Assembly: GCA_023622945.1 (NCBI GenBank)
Contig: JAMNYG010000028.1
Location: 1 to 40,955 of the forward strand
DNA: 40,955 nt
From: Bacillota bacterium
GTDB taxonomy: Bacteria; Bacillota; Clostridia; Acetivibrionales; JAMNYG01
Direction of reading: 5' to 3'
Below the pieces are notes generated by a model, which was not told the origin of the DNA, did not search any database, and worked only from the letters and a program-made list of their open reading frames with translations. The translations under genes were made by a program, and so were the position numbers. Below, piece after piece: positions 24,256 to 32,358 of the stretch. Each line of letters begins with the position of its first letter. The stretch's first letter is position 1.

Positions 24256-25173
24256 TTGAACTCTAGTGAAGTGAAATATATAGAATTAATAAAGAGCAAA
24301 TATCCCCAGCTGGATCTGTCAAAAATTGAGTTTAACAAAACCGACGGGAGCTATAGCTTTATAGCCATAGTAAATAATGATGTGGTGTTCAAGTTCGCAA
24401 AATATGACTGGAGCGCTGCTTTCCTGAGAAATGAAGCGGATGTGATCCGCTTCATCCGGGGTTTTATTACTTTGCCCTTACCGGATGTGGAACTTGTCGA
24501 TCAGAATATGTCCAGGCATAGTTTTATCAAGGGTGCTCCTTTATACCGGAATACTTTACTGAAACTGGATTATCATACGCAGGAGAGCATTGCCAGGCAA
24601 ATTGCCACTTTCATGAATCAATTGCATACCATCCCGGTAAAAAAAGCACGAAATGCAGGGATCGGTGATTCCGCGTGGAACTGGACAAGGAGAGAGTGGC
24701 TGGCGGAATTGGAAAACATGCAAAGAAAAATATCACCTTACTGCACAGGCTATGTCAAGGAGTATTTGCGCCAGATTATACAGCCTGCCGTTGAAAATGA
24801 GGATTTTTTCAAATTCAAGCCTGTGCTCATCCATGGGGATCTGACACCTAACCATATACTGTTTGACAAGACAACCCGAAGGATTAGCGGTATCATCGGC
24901 TTTGCCAATGCAGGTTTTGGCGATCCCGCTTTTGATATCGGAATGCTTTTGGACCATCTGGGAGAGAACTTCATCAAGAGGGTTCACAAATATTATCCGA
25001 TTTCTCATGCATGCCTGGACAGAGCGAGATTTTATGCATATATCAGCAGTTTTATGTGGTTAAGGGATGTCTGCGATATGATTTCAACACGGGATTTTTC
25101 CCGTTTTCAAATTCCGGCAAAGGACAGGGACATTTCACCTTTGGGAATATCATTTTCAGATGGCAGGGGTTAA
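24256..25173 (+). CDS. APH-fold phosphotransferase-like protein, possible pseudokinase
   Basis: About 305 residues of aminoglycoside/choline-kinase fold. The catalytic loop H193-G-D-L-T-P-N199 is present, with the N-lobe lysine in VVFKFAKYD. The metal-binding Asp of the DFG-equivalent, normally I-D-F/W, is replaced by Gly 215 in GIIGFANAGFGDPAFDIG. This predicts weak or no ATP-dependent transfer. I favour the TTG at 24256, which puts GGAGGG 6-7 nt away; the ATG at 24250 is too close to it. It follows paralogue 4 by 34 nt in the same operon. Spore coat proteins of the CotS type share this fold, which fits the context but is not shown by sequence. Confidence 0.72.
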   Translation: MNSSEVKYIELIKSKYPQLDLSKIEFNKTDGSYSFIAIVNNDVVFKFAKYDWSAAFLRNEADVIRFIRGFITLPLPDVELVDQNMSRHSFIKGAPLYRNTLLKLDYHTQESIARQIATFMNQLHTIPVKKARNAGIGDSAWNWTRREWLAELENMQRKISPYCTGYVKEYLRQIIQPAVENEDFFKFKPVLIHGDLTPNHILFDKTTRRISGIIGFANAGFGDPAFDIGMLLDHLGENFIKRVHKYYPISHACLDRARFYAYISSFMWLRDVCDMISTRDFSRFQIPAKDRDISPLGISFSDGRG

Positions 25174-25255
25174 GACATCCAAAAATGCATTGTGACATCC
25201 AAAAGGGATTCGGAATAGAATGATGTTACAGGAATATCTGTTAGGAGATGGTGGT

Positions 25256-25708
25256 ATGAATTTCACTCCTGATGATTTAGGCCGTCTCACGATCAAAAAA
25301 GCACTTTTTGACGGATACAGCAAAAAACAGGTGGACAGCCTGCTTGCAAAAATTATCGAAGACTACAAAGAGATGGATAAAAAAAACCATGAGTTAAAAT
25401 GTCAGATCGCTTCCCTGAATGAGACGGTACAACATTACAAGGTACTTGAAGAATCTCTTCAGCATTCAATCCTGGTTGCGCAACATACGGCTGAACAAGT
25501 CAAGACGAACGCATGCGAGAAAGCAAAAAACATATTAAATGAAGCAGAGATAAAAGCACAGAAAATTATTGATGACGCTAACAGTGAGGCCAGAAAAATC
25601 AGGGCAAAATATGAGGAACTCAAGAATGAAATGTACGCTTTCAAAACAAAATCGGAAGCCTTGCTTCAGGCCCAGATGGATACTCTCAAGCAACTGTTTT
25701 CCGAATAA
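25256..25708 (+). CDS. DivIVA-like coiled-coil protein
   Basis: About 150 residues. The N-terminal MNFTPDDLGRLTIKKALFDGYSKKQVDSLL matches the DivIVA/GpsB membrane-curvature-binding domain. A long coiled coil follows from about residue 45 to the end, with the Ala/Glu/Lys-rich NEAEIKAQKIIDDANSEARKI stretch typical of DivIVA. The ATG at 25256 with AGGAG ahead is preferred to the ATG at 25220. Such proteins mark poles and septa and recruit partners. Here it closes the fucosyltransferase operon, so it may position the glycosylation proteins at a cell or forespore boundary; that is inference. Confidence 0.78.
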   Translation: MNFTPDDLGRLTIKKALFDGYSKKQVDSLLAKIIEDYKEMDKKNHELKCQIASLNETVQHYKVLEESLQHSILVAQHTAEQVKTNACEKAKNILNEAEIKAQKIIDDANSEARKIRAKYEELKNEMYAFKTKSEALLQAQMDTLKQLFSE

Positions 25709-25722
25709 AACACAACTCAAAA

Positions 25723-25759
25723 AAAGACAGGAGGGATGGTTGGTTATCCTCCTGTCTTT
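25723..25759. terminator. bidirectional terminator
   Basis: AAAGACAGGAGG and CCTCCTGTCTTT form a perfect 12-bp stem. An A run precedes it and T residues follow, so it can stop both the plus-strand fucosyltransferase operon and the minus-strand gmd-fcl operon that converge here. Confidence 0.88.
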
Positions 25760-25779
25760 GCCTTAAAAAGGTCAATCAA

Positions 25780-26730
25780 TTATTTTTCTGGACCTGAAAG
25801 CTGTTTTTGCATATTGACGTAATACTCATATTCTCTCCGTATTCCTTCCTTTAAATCGGTTTTCGGCTTCCAGCCGGTTTCCAGAATCTTTGAATTGTCC
25901 AGAACTCTTCGTGGTGTTCCGTCAGGTTTTGTAGCATCAAATATAATTTCTCCCTGAAAACCTACAACTTCGCGGATAATTTCAGCCAGCTCCCTTATGC
26001 TGATTTCCTTCCCGGAACCGATGTTAATCAGCTCGCTGCTTTCATAATTCTGCATCAGGTAAAGACATGCCTCGGCCATATCGTCCACATACAGAAATTC
26101 ACGTAATGGCTTACCTGTACCCCACAATTCAACAAAAGGCCGGTTTTCGATTTTGGCTTTGTGGAATTTTACAATCATGGATGGGATTACATGAGAGTTA
26201 TAAGGATCAAACCTGTCATTAATGCCGTAAAGGTTAGCAGGCATAACCGAAATATACCGGGTGCCATACTGCTTGTTGTAAGACTGGCACATTTTAATGC
26301 CCGATATTTTGGCCAGGGCGTATGCTTCATTGGTAGGCTCCAGAGGGCCGGTAAGCAGGTATTCCTCTTTAATGGGTTGAGGACAGTGTTTCGGATAAAT
26401 ACATGAACTTCCGAGGAACATCAGTTTTTTTACATTATTCTTAAAAGCACTGCGAATCACATTACATTCAATCAGCATGTTTTCCATGATGAAATCAGCA
26501 GGGTAAGTATCGTTTGCATGAATTCCCCCCACTTTCGCCGCTGCAAGAAATACATATTCAGGTTTTTCCTCTCTGAAGAACTTCTCGCATTCTGCCTGGT
26601 TTGTCAGGTCCAGTTCCTGATGCGTCCTTGTGATAATATTTTCAAACCCGTTTTGCCTAAGACATCTGACTATGGCCGAACCAACCATACCCGTATGTCC
26701 TGCCACATATATTCTGCTGTTCTTTTCCAC
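25780..26730 (-). CDS. fcl: GDP-L-fucose synthase
   Basis: A 316-residue extended SDR. The NADPH motif is GHTGMVGSA at about residues 11-19. The catalytic Ser is in LGSSCIYP and the Tyr/Lys pair is in [19 protein letters not shown] and [15 protein letters not shown] are hallmarks of the GDP-4-keto-6-deoxymannose epimerase/reductase. It converts GDP-4-keto-6-deoxy-D-mannose to GDP-L-fucose. The start is GTG with AAGGAGGG ahead, only 12 nt after the gmd stop, so the two are cotranscribed. It converges on the fucosyltransferase operon. Confidence 0.93.
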   Translation of the reverse strand: MEKNSRIYVAGHTGMVGSAIVRCLRQNGFENIITRTHQELDLTNQAECEKFFREEKPEYVFLAAAKVGGIHANDTYPADFIMENMLIECNVIRSAFKNNVKKLMFLGSSCIYPKHCPQPIKEEYLLTGPLEPTNEAYALAKISGIKMCQSYNKQYGTRYISVMPANLYGINDRFDPYNSHVIPSMIVKFHKAKIENRPFVELWGTGKPLREFLYVDDMAEACLYLMQNYESSELINIGSGKEISIRELAEIIREVVGFQGEIIFDATKPDGTPRRVLDNSKILETGWKPKTDLKEGIRREYEYYVNMQKQLSGPEK

Positions 26731-26742
26731 GAAAATCCCTCC

Positions 26743-27771
26743 TTAATCCAGCTTTATACCCGCAGCCTGGAGATCACTTTTAACCATCATGGCAACCAAT
26801 TCTTCAAAGGATACTCTGGGCTTCCATCCCAACTTGCTTTTTGCTTTTGCGGGGTTCCCCAGCAGCAGGTCCACTTCGGTCGGTCTGAAAAACTCACTGC
26901 TGACACGAACCAGTTCCTTTCCGGTATCTTTATCAACGCCTTTTTCATCTAAACCTTCTCCCGTCCAGACCAGGTTGATTCCGGCATTACGGAAAGCCAG
27001 TTCACAGAATTCTCTCACCGTATGGGTTTCTCCTGTTGCCACCACATAGTCGTCAGGTTGGTCTTGCTGGAGCATCAACCACATGGCTTCAACATAATCA
27101 CCGGCATACCCCCAGTCTCTTTTTGCGTCCAGGTTGCCAAGATATAAGCAATCCAGTTTGCCGGCAAGAATGTCAGCAATTCCTGTTGTGATTTTTCGTG
27201 TGACAAAGTTTTTTCCTCTTCTTGGGGATTCGTGATTAAAAAGTATTCCATTGCAGGCGAATAAGTTGTAGGCTTCCCGATAGTTTACAGTAATCCAGTA
27301 TGCATACAGCTTGCTCGCAGCATATGGACTTCTTGGGTAAAAGGGAGTGTTTTCATTTTGAGGTATCTCCCTTACTTTCCCGAACAGTTCGCTTGAGGAA
27401 GCCTGATAGAATTTAATTTTCGGGTTTACTTCCCTGATACTCTCCAATAACCTGACCGTACCGATGGCGTTTACATCTGCTGTGAATTCCGGTATATCAA
27501 AGGAAACTTTCACATGGCTTTGTGCCGCCAGGTTATATACCTCGTCGGGTTCAATTTTGTACAGCAATCTGCTGAGGCTGCCCGTATCGGTCATATCACC
27601 GTAATGCAGAGTTATTTTTTTCGGCTCATCCAGCAGATGGCTGATCCTTTCGGTATTATCAGTACTGCTTCTTCTGACAAGCCCATGCACTTCATATCCT
27701 TTTCCAAGCAAGAACTCCGCCAGATAGGAACCATCCTGTCCGGTGATTCCTGTAATCAATGCTTTGCTCAT
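26743..27771 (-). CDS. gmd: GDP-mannose 4,6-dehydratase
   Basis: A 342-residue enzyme with [19 protein letters not shown] at residues 8-26, GLVRRSS, the [12 protein letters not shown] block, catalytic [17 protein letters not shown] and [16 protein letters not shown], all characteristic of Gmd. It oxidises and dehydrates GDP-mannose to GDP-4-keto-6-deoxymannose, the substrate of Fcl and also a possible 4-keto acceptor for the E1 alpha/beta pair. AGGAGG precedes the ATG. It is first in a two-gene minus-strand operon and divergent from the surface-protein gene. Confidence 0.95.
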   Translation of the reverse strand: MSKALITGITGQDGSYLAEFLLGKGYEVHGLVRRSSTDNTERISHLLDEPKKITLHYGDMTDTGSLSRLLYKIEPDEVYNLAAQSHVKVSFDIPEFTADVNAIGTVRLLESIREVNPKIKFYQASSSELFGKVREIPQNENTPFYPRSPYAASKLYAYWITVNYREAYNLFACNGILFNHESPRRGKNFVTRKITTGIADILAGKLDCLYLGNLDAKRDWGYAGDYVEAMWLMLQQDQPDDYVVATGETHTVREFCELAFRNAGINLVWTGEGLDEKGVDKDTGKELVRVSSEFFRPTEVDLLLGNPAKAKSKLGWKPRVSFEELVAMMVKSDLQAAGIKLD

Positions 27772-28146
27772 TGGCGTATCCTCCTATGGCATGAATGAAT
27801 TCTCATTTTGTTTACGTAATTCTTGTAAAAAACTTTGCTGCAAATCTGAGCAAATGAGATATTTCAAACTGGTAATCAAAATGACCTTGATACATTAATA
27901 TGCAAACTGATTATGTAATGTTACATTTCTTCATTCTGAGGCTTTGTAAGCAATTCAGAATTTCAGATAAGAGATAAGCAGGATTATGTAACATTCTGAA
28001 AGGCTGTGAATATTATGTAAACGAGGAGAAGCAAATGAGAAGTCCATCTCTTTCAGATGGCAAATACTCATTTTCCTCAACGGGAATGAGACAAAACTTA
28101 CTGCTTCATCCATGAAATATAGACCATTGAAAGGAAGTGACAATTA
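27772..28146. promoter_or_regulatory. divergent control region of gmd-fcl and the surface protein
   Basis: A 375-bp spacer. It contains two small hairpins, CCATCT/AGATGG (28044-28060) and CTCATT/AATGAG (28067-28090). A 26-codon frame (28035-28115, ATG with GAGGAG ahead) spans both and could be a leader peptide. Before the surface-protein gene, AC (28091-28092), 18 nt and CATGAAATA (28111-28119) resemble the sigma-K pattern with one mismatch. I could not identify a promoter for gmd. Confidence 0.4.
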
Positions 28147-30021
28147 ATGCCGACGGTAACGATTAATATTCCCGAAACAACCTTTGTATCCAGTGCCCAA
28201 CCTTCATCGAATTTTTCATTTTACCCTTTGATGTATGTGGGCATTGATACGGTATTTTCAGAATGCATCGGTCTGATGGAAATTGATTTGTCATCTATAC
28301 CCGTGACCAATGTCGACAGTGCAATTCTTCAGTTATCTGTAATTGTGAAAACCGATGGCAATCCAAGCCCCATACTTGTAAACAGGGTGACATCCCCTTT
28401 TGATGCTGCAACTGTAACTTACAACACTTTACCGTCTTTTACTCCGACATCTTCGCAGGTTAATGTCAACACGTCTGATCTGTACACGACGATAGGGATA
28501 GACATCACAACCCTCGTGAATGAATGGCTTAGCGGAGCTCAACCAAATCACGGTATTGCGCTGACAAATGAGGATGGAGAGACCCTGGTACAGTTTGGTA
28601 CTAACAATATAGTATATGAGCCATACTTCCCAAAGCTTGTGGTTACCTATCAGGACACTCCGGTTCCTACAGGTAATCCCTATGGGTATGTCTACAACAC
28701 CGGAAACCAGACAATCCCGGTACTTGGCTCTGTTCCCTTCAGCAACAATGGCGCTTTGCTTGGAATAAGGCATGATATAGACACAGCCCCTATAATTATT
28801 GATTCCGCCGGAGTATACGCGGTCTGGTATACTGTTACCGCATCGGAGCCCAACCAGTTCAGGCTGTACCTGAACGAAGATATTGTATTGGGAAGCGGTT
28901 ATGGTTCCAGTGAGAATAATAACGGTTATACAGGGATGGCTATCATTAAAGCTGCTGCAGGCGACCAGTTAACCCTGAGAAATGCTGTCAGCAACGACTC
29001 TGTTACTCTTGACAATACAGCTGGAGGAACAGGACTGGGTGTCAGCGCTTCCATCCTGATTCTCAAAGTGGGAGAGGCTGATACAACCAATCCTGCACTG
29101 GATGCGGTTAACAATGCACAGGATGTAACGCAGATGCGTACAGCCATTACCGATCCTGCTCTTGGTCTGAATCTTGCCGGTTTCAATTCCCTGAGCGCTA
29201 CAGCTCAGGATATAGTGCTCCAATCCCTGCTGGAAAACCGTCCCAATCTGGGTTATCCGTCAGTGGGCAGCGTACAGTCAGCGCTTAATACGGCGGTAAA
29301 TGAAGTGGTTGACCCTGAGAATATTCGCGTAAAAGCCGGCAGCGTGGGAGGAAACGGAAGCCTTGCACATCCTTTCGGCAACATTGCAGAGGGTATTGCT
29401 GCGGTAGTTCCCGGTGGAACGGTTCATGTAGCGGCAGGCACCTATCCCATCACAACCCAGATCAATGTGAACAAAGCGGGAATGACACTGCTGGGCGAAC
29501 CGGGTGCAGAGCTCATCCTGCAGGCAGATATCATTCCAATACTGATTACCGGTAACGGTGCAGTGGTCAAGGGTTTGACCATAACCAGCGATGTTCCCTA
29601 TCCAAAGGAATTTATCCAAATAGGTGCACCTAATGTAAGCCTTATAGGAAACACCATTTACGGTCCTGTACAGCCACCGCCGATGTCGGATTGGGTTGTG
29701 AACCGGGCTGTTGTATCCCAGGTGAGTACCCAAAACGTGCTTTTAGAGGGGAACACGTTCTACTCACTGAGAACAGGAATGTATATCAATCCGAATACAA
29801 CCGGCTCCATCATCAACAATGTGGTTTACAACACCAAAGGCGGATTCCTGGTAGACCGTGCCTTAACTACACTTACAGGTAACTCGTGGGGAGATCCGCC
29901 AAACGAATTCGACATTGTACTCCTTCCAGGAACTACAATGGGACCACCATACGACGATGTTGATCAACTGTCAGCGCAAAACAATAATGCCACCATCTCC
30001 GATCAGAGATCTGATCAGTGA
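28147..30021 (+). CDS. DNRLRE / BclA-like / beta-helix surface protein
   Basis: A 624-residue modular protein. Residues 1-172 form a DNRLRE domain (VGIDTVFSECIGLMEIDLSS, ending FPKLVVTYQD). Residues about 178-305 form a jelly-roll domain very like the BclA exosporium C-terminal domain (NTGNQTIPVLGSVPFSNNG, ANQF-like EPNQFRLYLNED). Residues about 310-385 hold a helical module (DAVNNAQDVTQMRTAITDP). Residues about 390-600 form a right-handed beta-helix starting with VKAGSVGGNGS. There is no signal peptide or anchor, so Sec export is unlikely. Spore surface proteins made in the mother cell also lack signals. Ser/Thr/Asn are plentiful, so it is a reasonable glycosylation target. AAAGGAAG precedes the ATG. 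Confidence 0.78.
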   Translation: MPTVTINIPETTFVSSAQPSSNFSFYPLMYVGIDTVFSECIGLMEIDLSSIPVTNVDSAILQLSVIVKTDGNPSPILVNRVTSPFDAATVTYNTLPSFTPTSSQVNVNTSDLYTTIGIDITTLVNEWLSGAQPNHGIALTNEDGETLVQFGTNNIVYEPYFPKLVVTYQDTPVPTGNPYGYVYNTGNQTIPVLGSVPFSNNGALLGIRHDIDTAPIIIDSAGVYAVWYTVTASEPNQFRLYLNEDIVLGSGYGSSENNNGYTGMAIIKAAAGDQLTLRNAVSNDSVTLDNTAGGTGLGVSASILILKVGEADTTNPALDAVNNAQDVTQMRTAITDPALGLNLAGFNSLSATAQDIVLQSLLENRPNLGYPSVGSVQSALNTAVNEVVDPENIRVKAGSVGGNGSLAHPFGNIAEGIAAVVPGGTVHVAAGTYPITTQINVNKAGMTLLGEPGAELILQADIIPILITGNGAVVKGLTITSDVPYPKEFIQIGAPNVSLIGNTIYGPVQPPPMSDWVVNRAVVSQVSTQNVLLEGNTFYSLRTGMYINPNTTGSIINNVVYNTKGGFLVDRALTTLTGNSWGDPPNEFDIVLLPGTTMGPPYDDVDQLSAQNNNATISDQRSDQ

Positions 30022-30028
30022 TAATCTG

Positions 30029-30063
30029 AAACGGGTTGCCCTGAAACATAGGGCAGCCCGTTA
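30029..30063. terminator. hairpin terminator between convergent genes
   Basis: AACGGG-TTGCCCT and AGGGCAG-CCCGTT form a strong stem of about 13 bp with a 6-nt loop, 10 nt after the surface-protein stop. It faces the convergent phosphohexomutase gene. Confidence 0.8.
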
Positions 30064-30118
30064 TTAAAATAAACGATAATCTTAATTAAACAGGTAATCC
30101 CGCAGTGCGGCTATGTTG

Positions 30119-31861
30119 TCAGAATATCTTCTTAACCTTGCTGAGAATGTTCTTCCTGAGCCTGCGAAGTTCTTCATGTGCAAGTCTGCTGTCCTTACCA
30201 CAGGCTTCAAAATAAATCTTAATTTTAGGTTCAGTACCTGATGGCCTGATGCAAAACCATGAACCGCCGGATACTTCACAGTATATTACGTCTGATTTTG
30301 GCAGTTTCAGGGATTCTGTTTTTCCGGTTTTTAAATCATACCTTTGCTGTTTCAGGTAGTCTCTTACTGCCACAATTTCAATATTGTCGAATGTTTTGCC
30401 GACATTGTTCCTGATTCTTGACATTCCGAGTTTTATCCTGTCAATTCCTTCTTTCCCTCTGAAGGTTCTGGAGAACATACCTCCATAATAAAACCCGTAT
30501 TTCTCATACAATTCCAGCAAAGCATCATAAAGGGTCTTTCCGTTTTGCTTGTAGTAAGCAGCTGCTTCAGCAATCAACATGGAGGCAAGAACCCCGTCCT
30601 TATCCCGTATATAGGTACCTGTCAGGTAACCGCAACTGTCTTCAATTCCTAAAACAAAACTTTTACCTCCAGGTTCATCCATTTCCCGAATCTTTTCGCC
30701 TATATATTTAAAACCGGTCAAAACATCTATCAATTCTACACCGTAGCTGTTTGCAATTGCCCTGGCCATTTCGGTGGTTACTATTGTTTTGACGGCAAAA
30801 GCATTCTGGGGAAGTAAAGAAGACTTCTGCTTCATGGAAAGGATATACTCCATCAGAAGAACCCCCACCTGGTTTCCGGACAGCAATACATAATTCCCTT
30901 TGAATTTCTTTGTCATCACACCCATCCTGTCACAGTCAGGGTCGGTAGCGATGATTAAATCAGCATCTTCTTTTTTGGCCAGCCTGATCGCATGTTTATA
31001 TACCCTGGATTCCTCAGGGTTTGGGGCCGGTTTTGCGTTTGTAAATTCAGGGTCCGGATACTCCTGATTTTCAACCACCAGTACGTTTTTAAACCCTGTC
31101 TCATGCAATATTCTTCTCACAGGCTTGTTGCCTGTTCCATGAAGGGGAGTATAAACTATTTTTAATGAATGGTTCGGGTATTCCGTTGAATTATTATTGC
31201 TGAGGGATAATGTTTTCAGTTTTGAAATATATGCATCATCAATCTCTTTACCTATTATTTTCAGCAGACCCATGCTTAAAGCAGTATCTTTTTCCATAAG
31301 CTTAATATTGGTTACGTCGGAGATATTGTTAATCTCCTCGAGTATTTTGGATGTGACTTCAGGTGTAAGTTGTCCGCCGTCTTTTCCGTAAACCTTGTAG
31401 CCGTTGTATTCCTTCGGATTATGACTGGCGGTTATGACTACTCCTGCAACGGTACCAAGAAACTTTACTGCAAAGGCCAGTTCCGGGGTTGGCTTAATCT
31501 CATCAAAAAGGTAAACTTTTATACCGTTACCGGTAAATACTTTCGCCGCCTCGAGTGCAAATTCCTGAGACTTGTACCTGGAATCATAGGCAATGACTAT
31601 GCCTCTCATTTTTGCTTCATTTTCATGTCTTACCAGGTAGTTTGTCAATCCCTGGGACGCTCTTCTCACAGTGTATTTATTAATCCTGTTGGTACCGGCG
31701 CCTATTATCCCTCTCATGCCACCTGTCCCAAAGTCAAGATCTTTGAAAAACCTGTCTTCTATTTCTTCAGGTTTGCTTCTGATTTTCATGAGTTCTGACC
31801 TTGTCTCCTGGTCAAAATATTCATTTTCCAGCCAATACAGATACTTTTCATAACTGTTCAT
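30119..31861 (-). CDS. phosphoglucomutase/phosphomannomutase (alpha-D-phosphohexomutase)
   Basis: A 580-residue enzyme of the PgcA/PGM2-like group. The phospho-serine motif is TASHNPKEYNGYKVYG at about residue 140-155, the metal loop is ATDPDCDRMG, the sugar-binding loop is GIEDSCGY, and the phosphate-binding loop is RPSGTEPKIKIYF near the C-terminus. It interconverts hexose-6-phosphate and hexose-1-phosphate and can supply mannose-1-phosphate to ManC or glucose-1-phosphate elsewhere. GGAGGAA precedes the ATG. Upstream on the minus strand, CATAATATG with AC 16 nt before it (plus coordinates 31933-31959) is a near match to the sigma-K pattern. It stands alone. Confidence 0.9.
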   Translation of the reverse strand: MNSYEKYLYWLENEYFDQETRSELMKIRSKPEEIEDRFFKDLDFGTGGMRGIIGAGTNRINKYTVRRASQGLTNYLVRHENEAKMRGIVIAYDSRYKSQEFALEAAKVFTGNGIKVYLFDEIKPTPELAFAVKFLGTVAGVVITASHNPKEYNGYKVYGKDGGQLTPEVTSKILEEINNISDVTNIKLMEKDTALSMGLLKIIGKEIDDAYISKLKTLSLSNNNSTEYPNHSLKIVYTPLHGTGNKPVRRILHETGFKNVLVVENQEYPDPEFTNAKPAPNPEESRVYKHAIRLAKKEDADLIIATDPDCDRMGVMTKKFKGNYVLLSGNQVGVLLMEYILSMKQKSSLLPQNAFAVKTIVTTEMARAIANSYGVELIDVLTGFKYIGEKIREMDEPGGKSFVLGIEDSCGYLTGTYIRDKDGVLASMLIAEAAAYYKQNGKTLYDALLELYEKYGFYYGGMFSRTFRGKEGIDRIKLGMSRIRNNVGKTFDNIEIVAVRDYLKQQRYDLKTGKTESLKLPKSDVIYCEVSGGSWFCIRPSGTEPKIKIYFEACGKDSRLAHEELRRLRKNILSKVKKIF

Positions 31862-31932
31862 GTGGATTCCTCCGTGCAGAAATACATTAATTAAGCTTTA
31901 GAAGCCGTAATGAAAAATAGGTCATCCAATAG

Positions 31933-31959
31933 CATATTATGTTAATCGCATTGCTTTGT
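31933..31959 (-). promoter_or_regulatory. sigma-K-like near match upstream of the phosphohexomutase
   Basis: On the minus strand AC, 16 nt, then CATAATATG. It differs from AC-N17-CATANNNTA by one base and one spacing unit and lies about 70 nt before the start codon. It is weak alone; I list it because perfect matches occur elsewhere in the cluster. Confidence 0.3.
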
Positions 31960-32221
31960 TACATGTCCAGACCGGATAAGAGCATATTTCGGGTCAGAAG
32001 GGCACATCGGACATGAGCAGGGTTATGCTGTCTATATGAATGACCCCTCATGGTAAAGTTAATGACCTGCAGTATGAATAACAGAGACAAAAAGTTGTCA
32101 ACAAAAAAAAGGCTATACGGAAGGGACCAGCAAAGAGGTCAAAGCTGTCAAGAATTGCTTATAAGATAAAGAATTTTGAAAGATTGAGAAAAACAGTATG
32201 GTATGGCTTGAATTTGTATAT
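31960..32221. other. gene-free spacer
   Basis: The rest of the gap between the phosphohexomutase and the beta-helix protein has no convincing ORF, repeat or RNA. The beta-helix gene's terminator follows at 32222. Confidence 0.4.
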
Positions 32222-32254
32222 AAAAAGGCAGACGACCAAACATGATCATCTGCC
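32222..32254 (-). terminator. rho-independent terminator of the beta-helix gene
   Basis: On the minus strand, GGCAGATGAT pairs with GTCGTCTGCC (two G-U pairs) and is followed by TTTTTATATA. It lies about 105 nt after the stop codon. Confidence 0.75.
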
Positions 32255-32358
32255 AATAATTCATATGCTACTTTATTTGTTTAATTCAACCTCAATATTT
32301 GACCTAAAGCTTAAATTCATTGGGCTCACTTTGGGCTATCCGAGTTCCTTTAAAAAAT

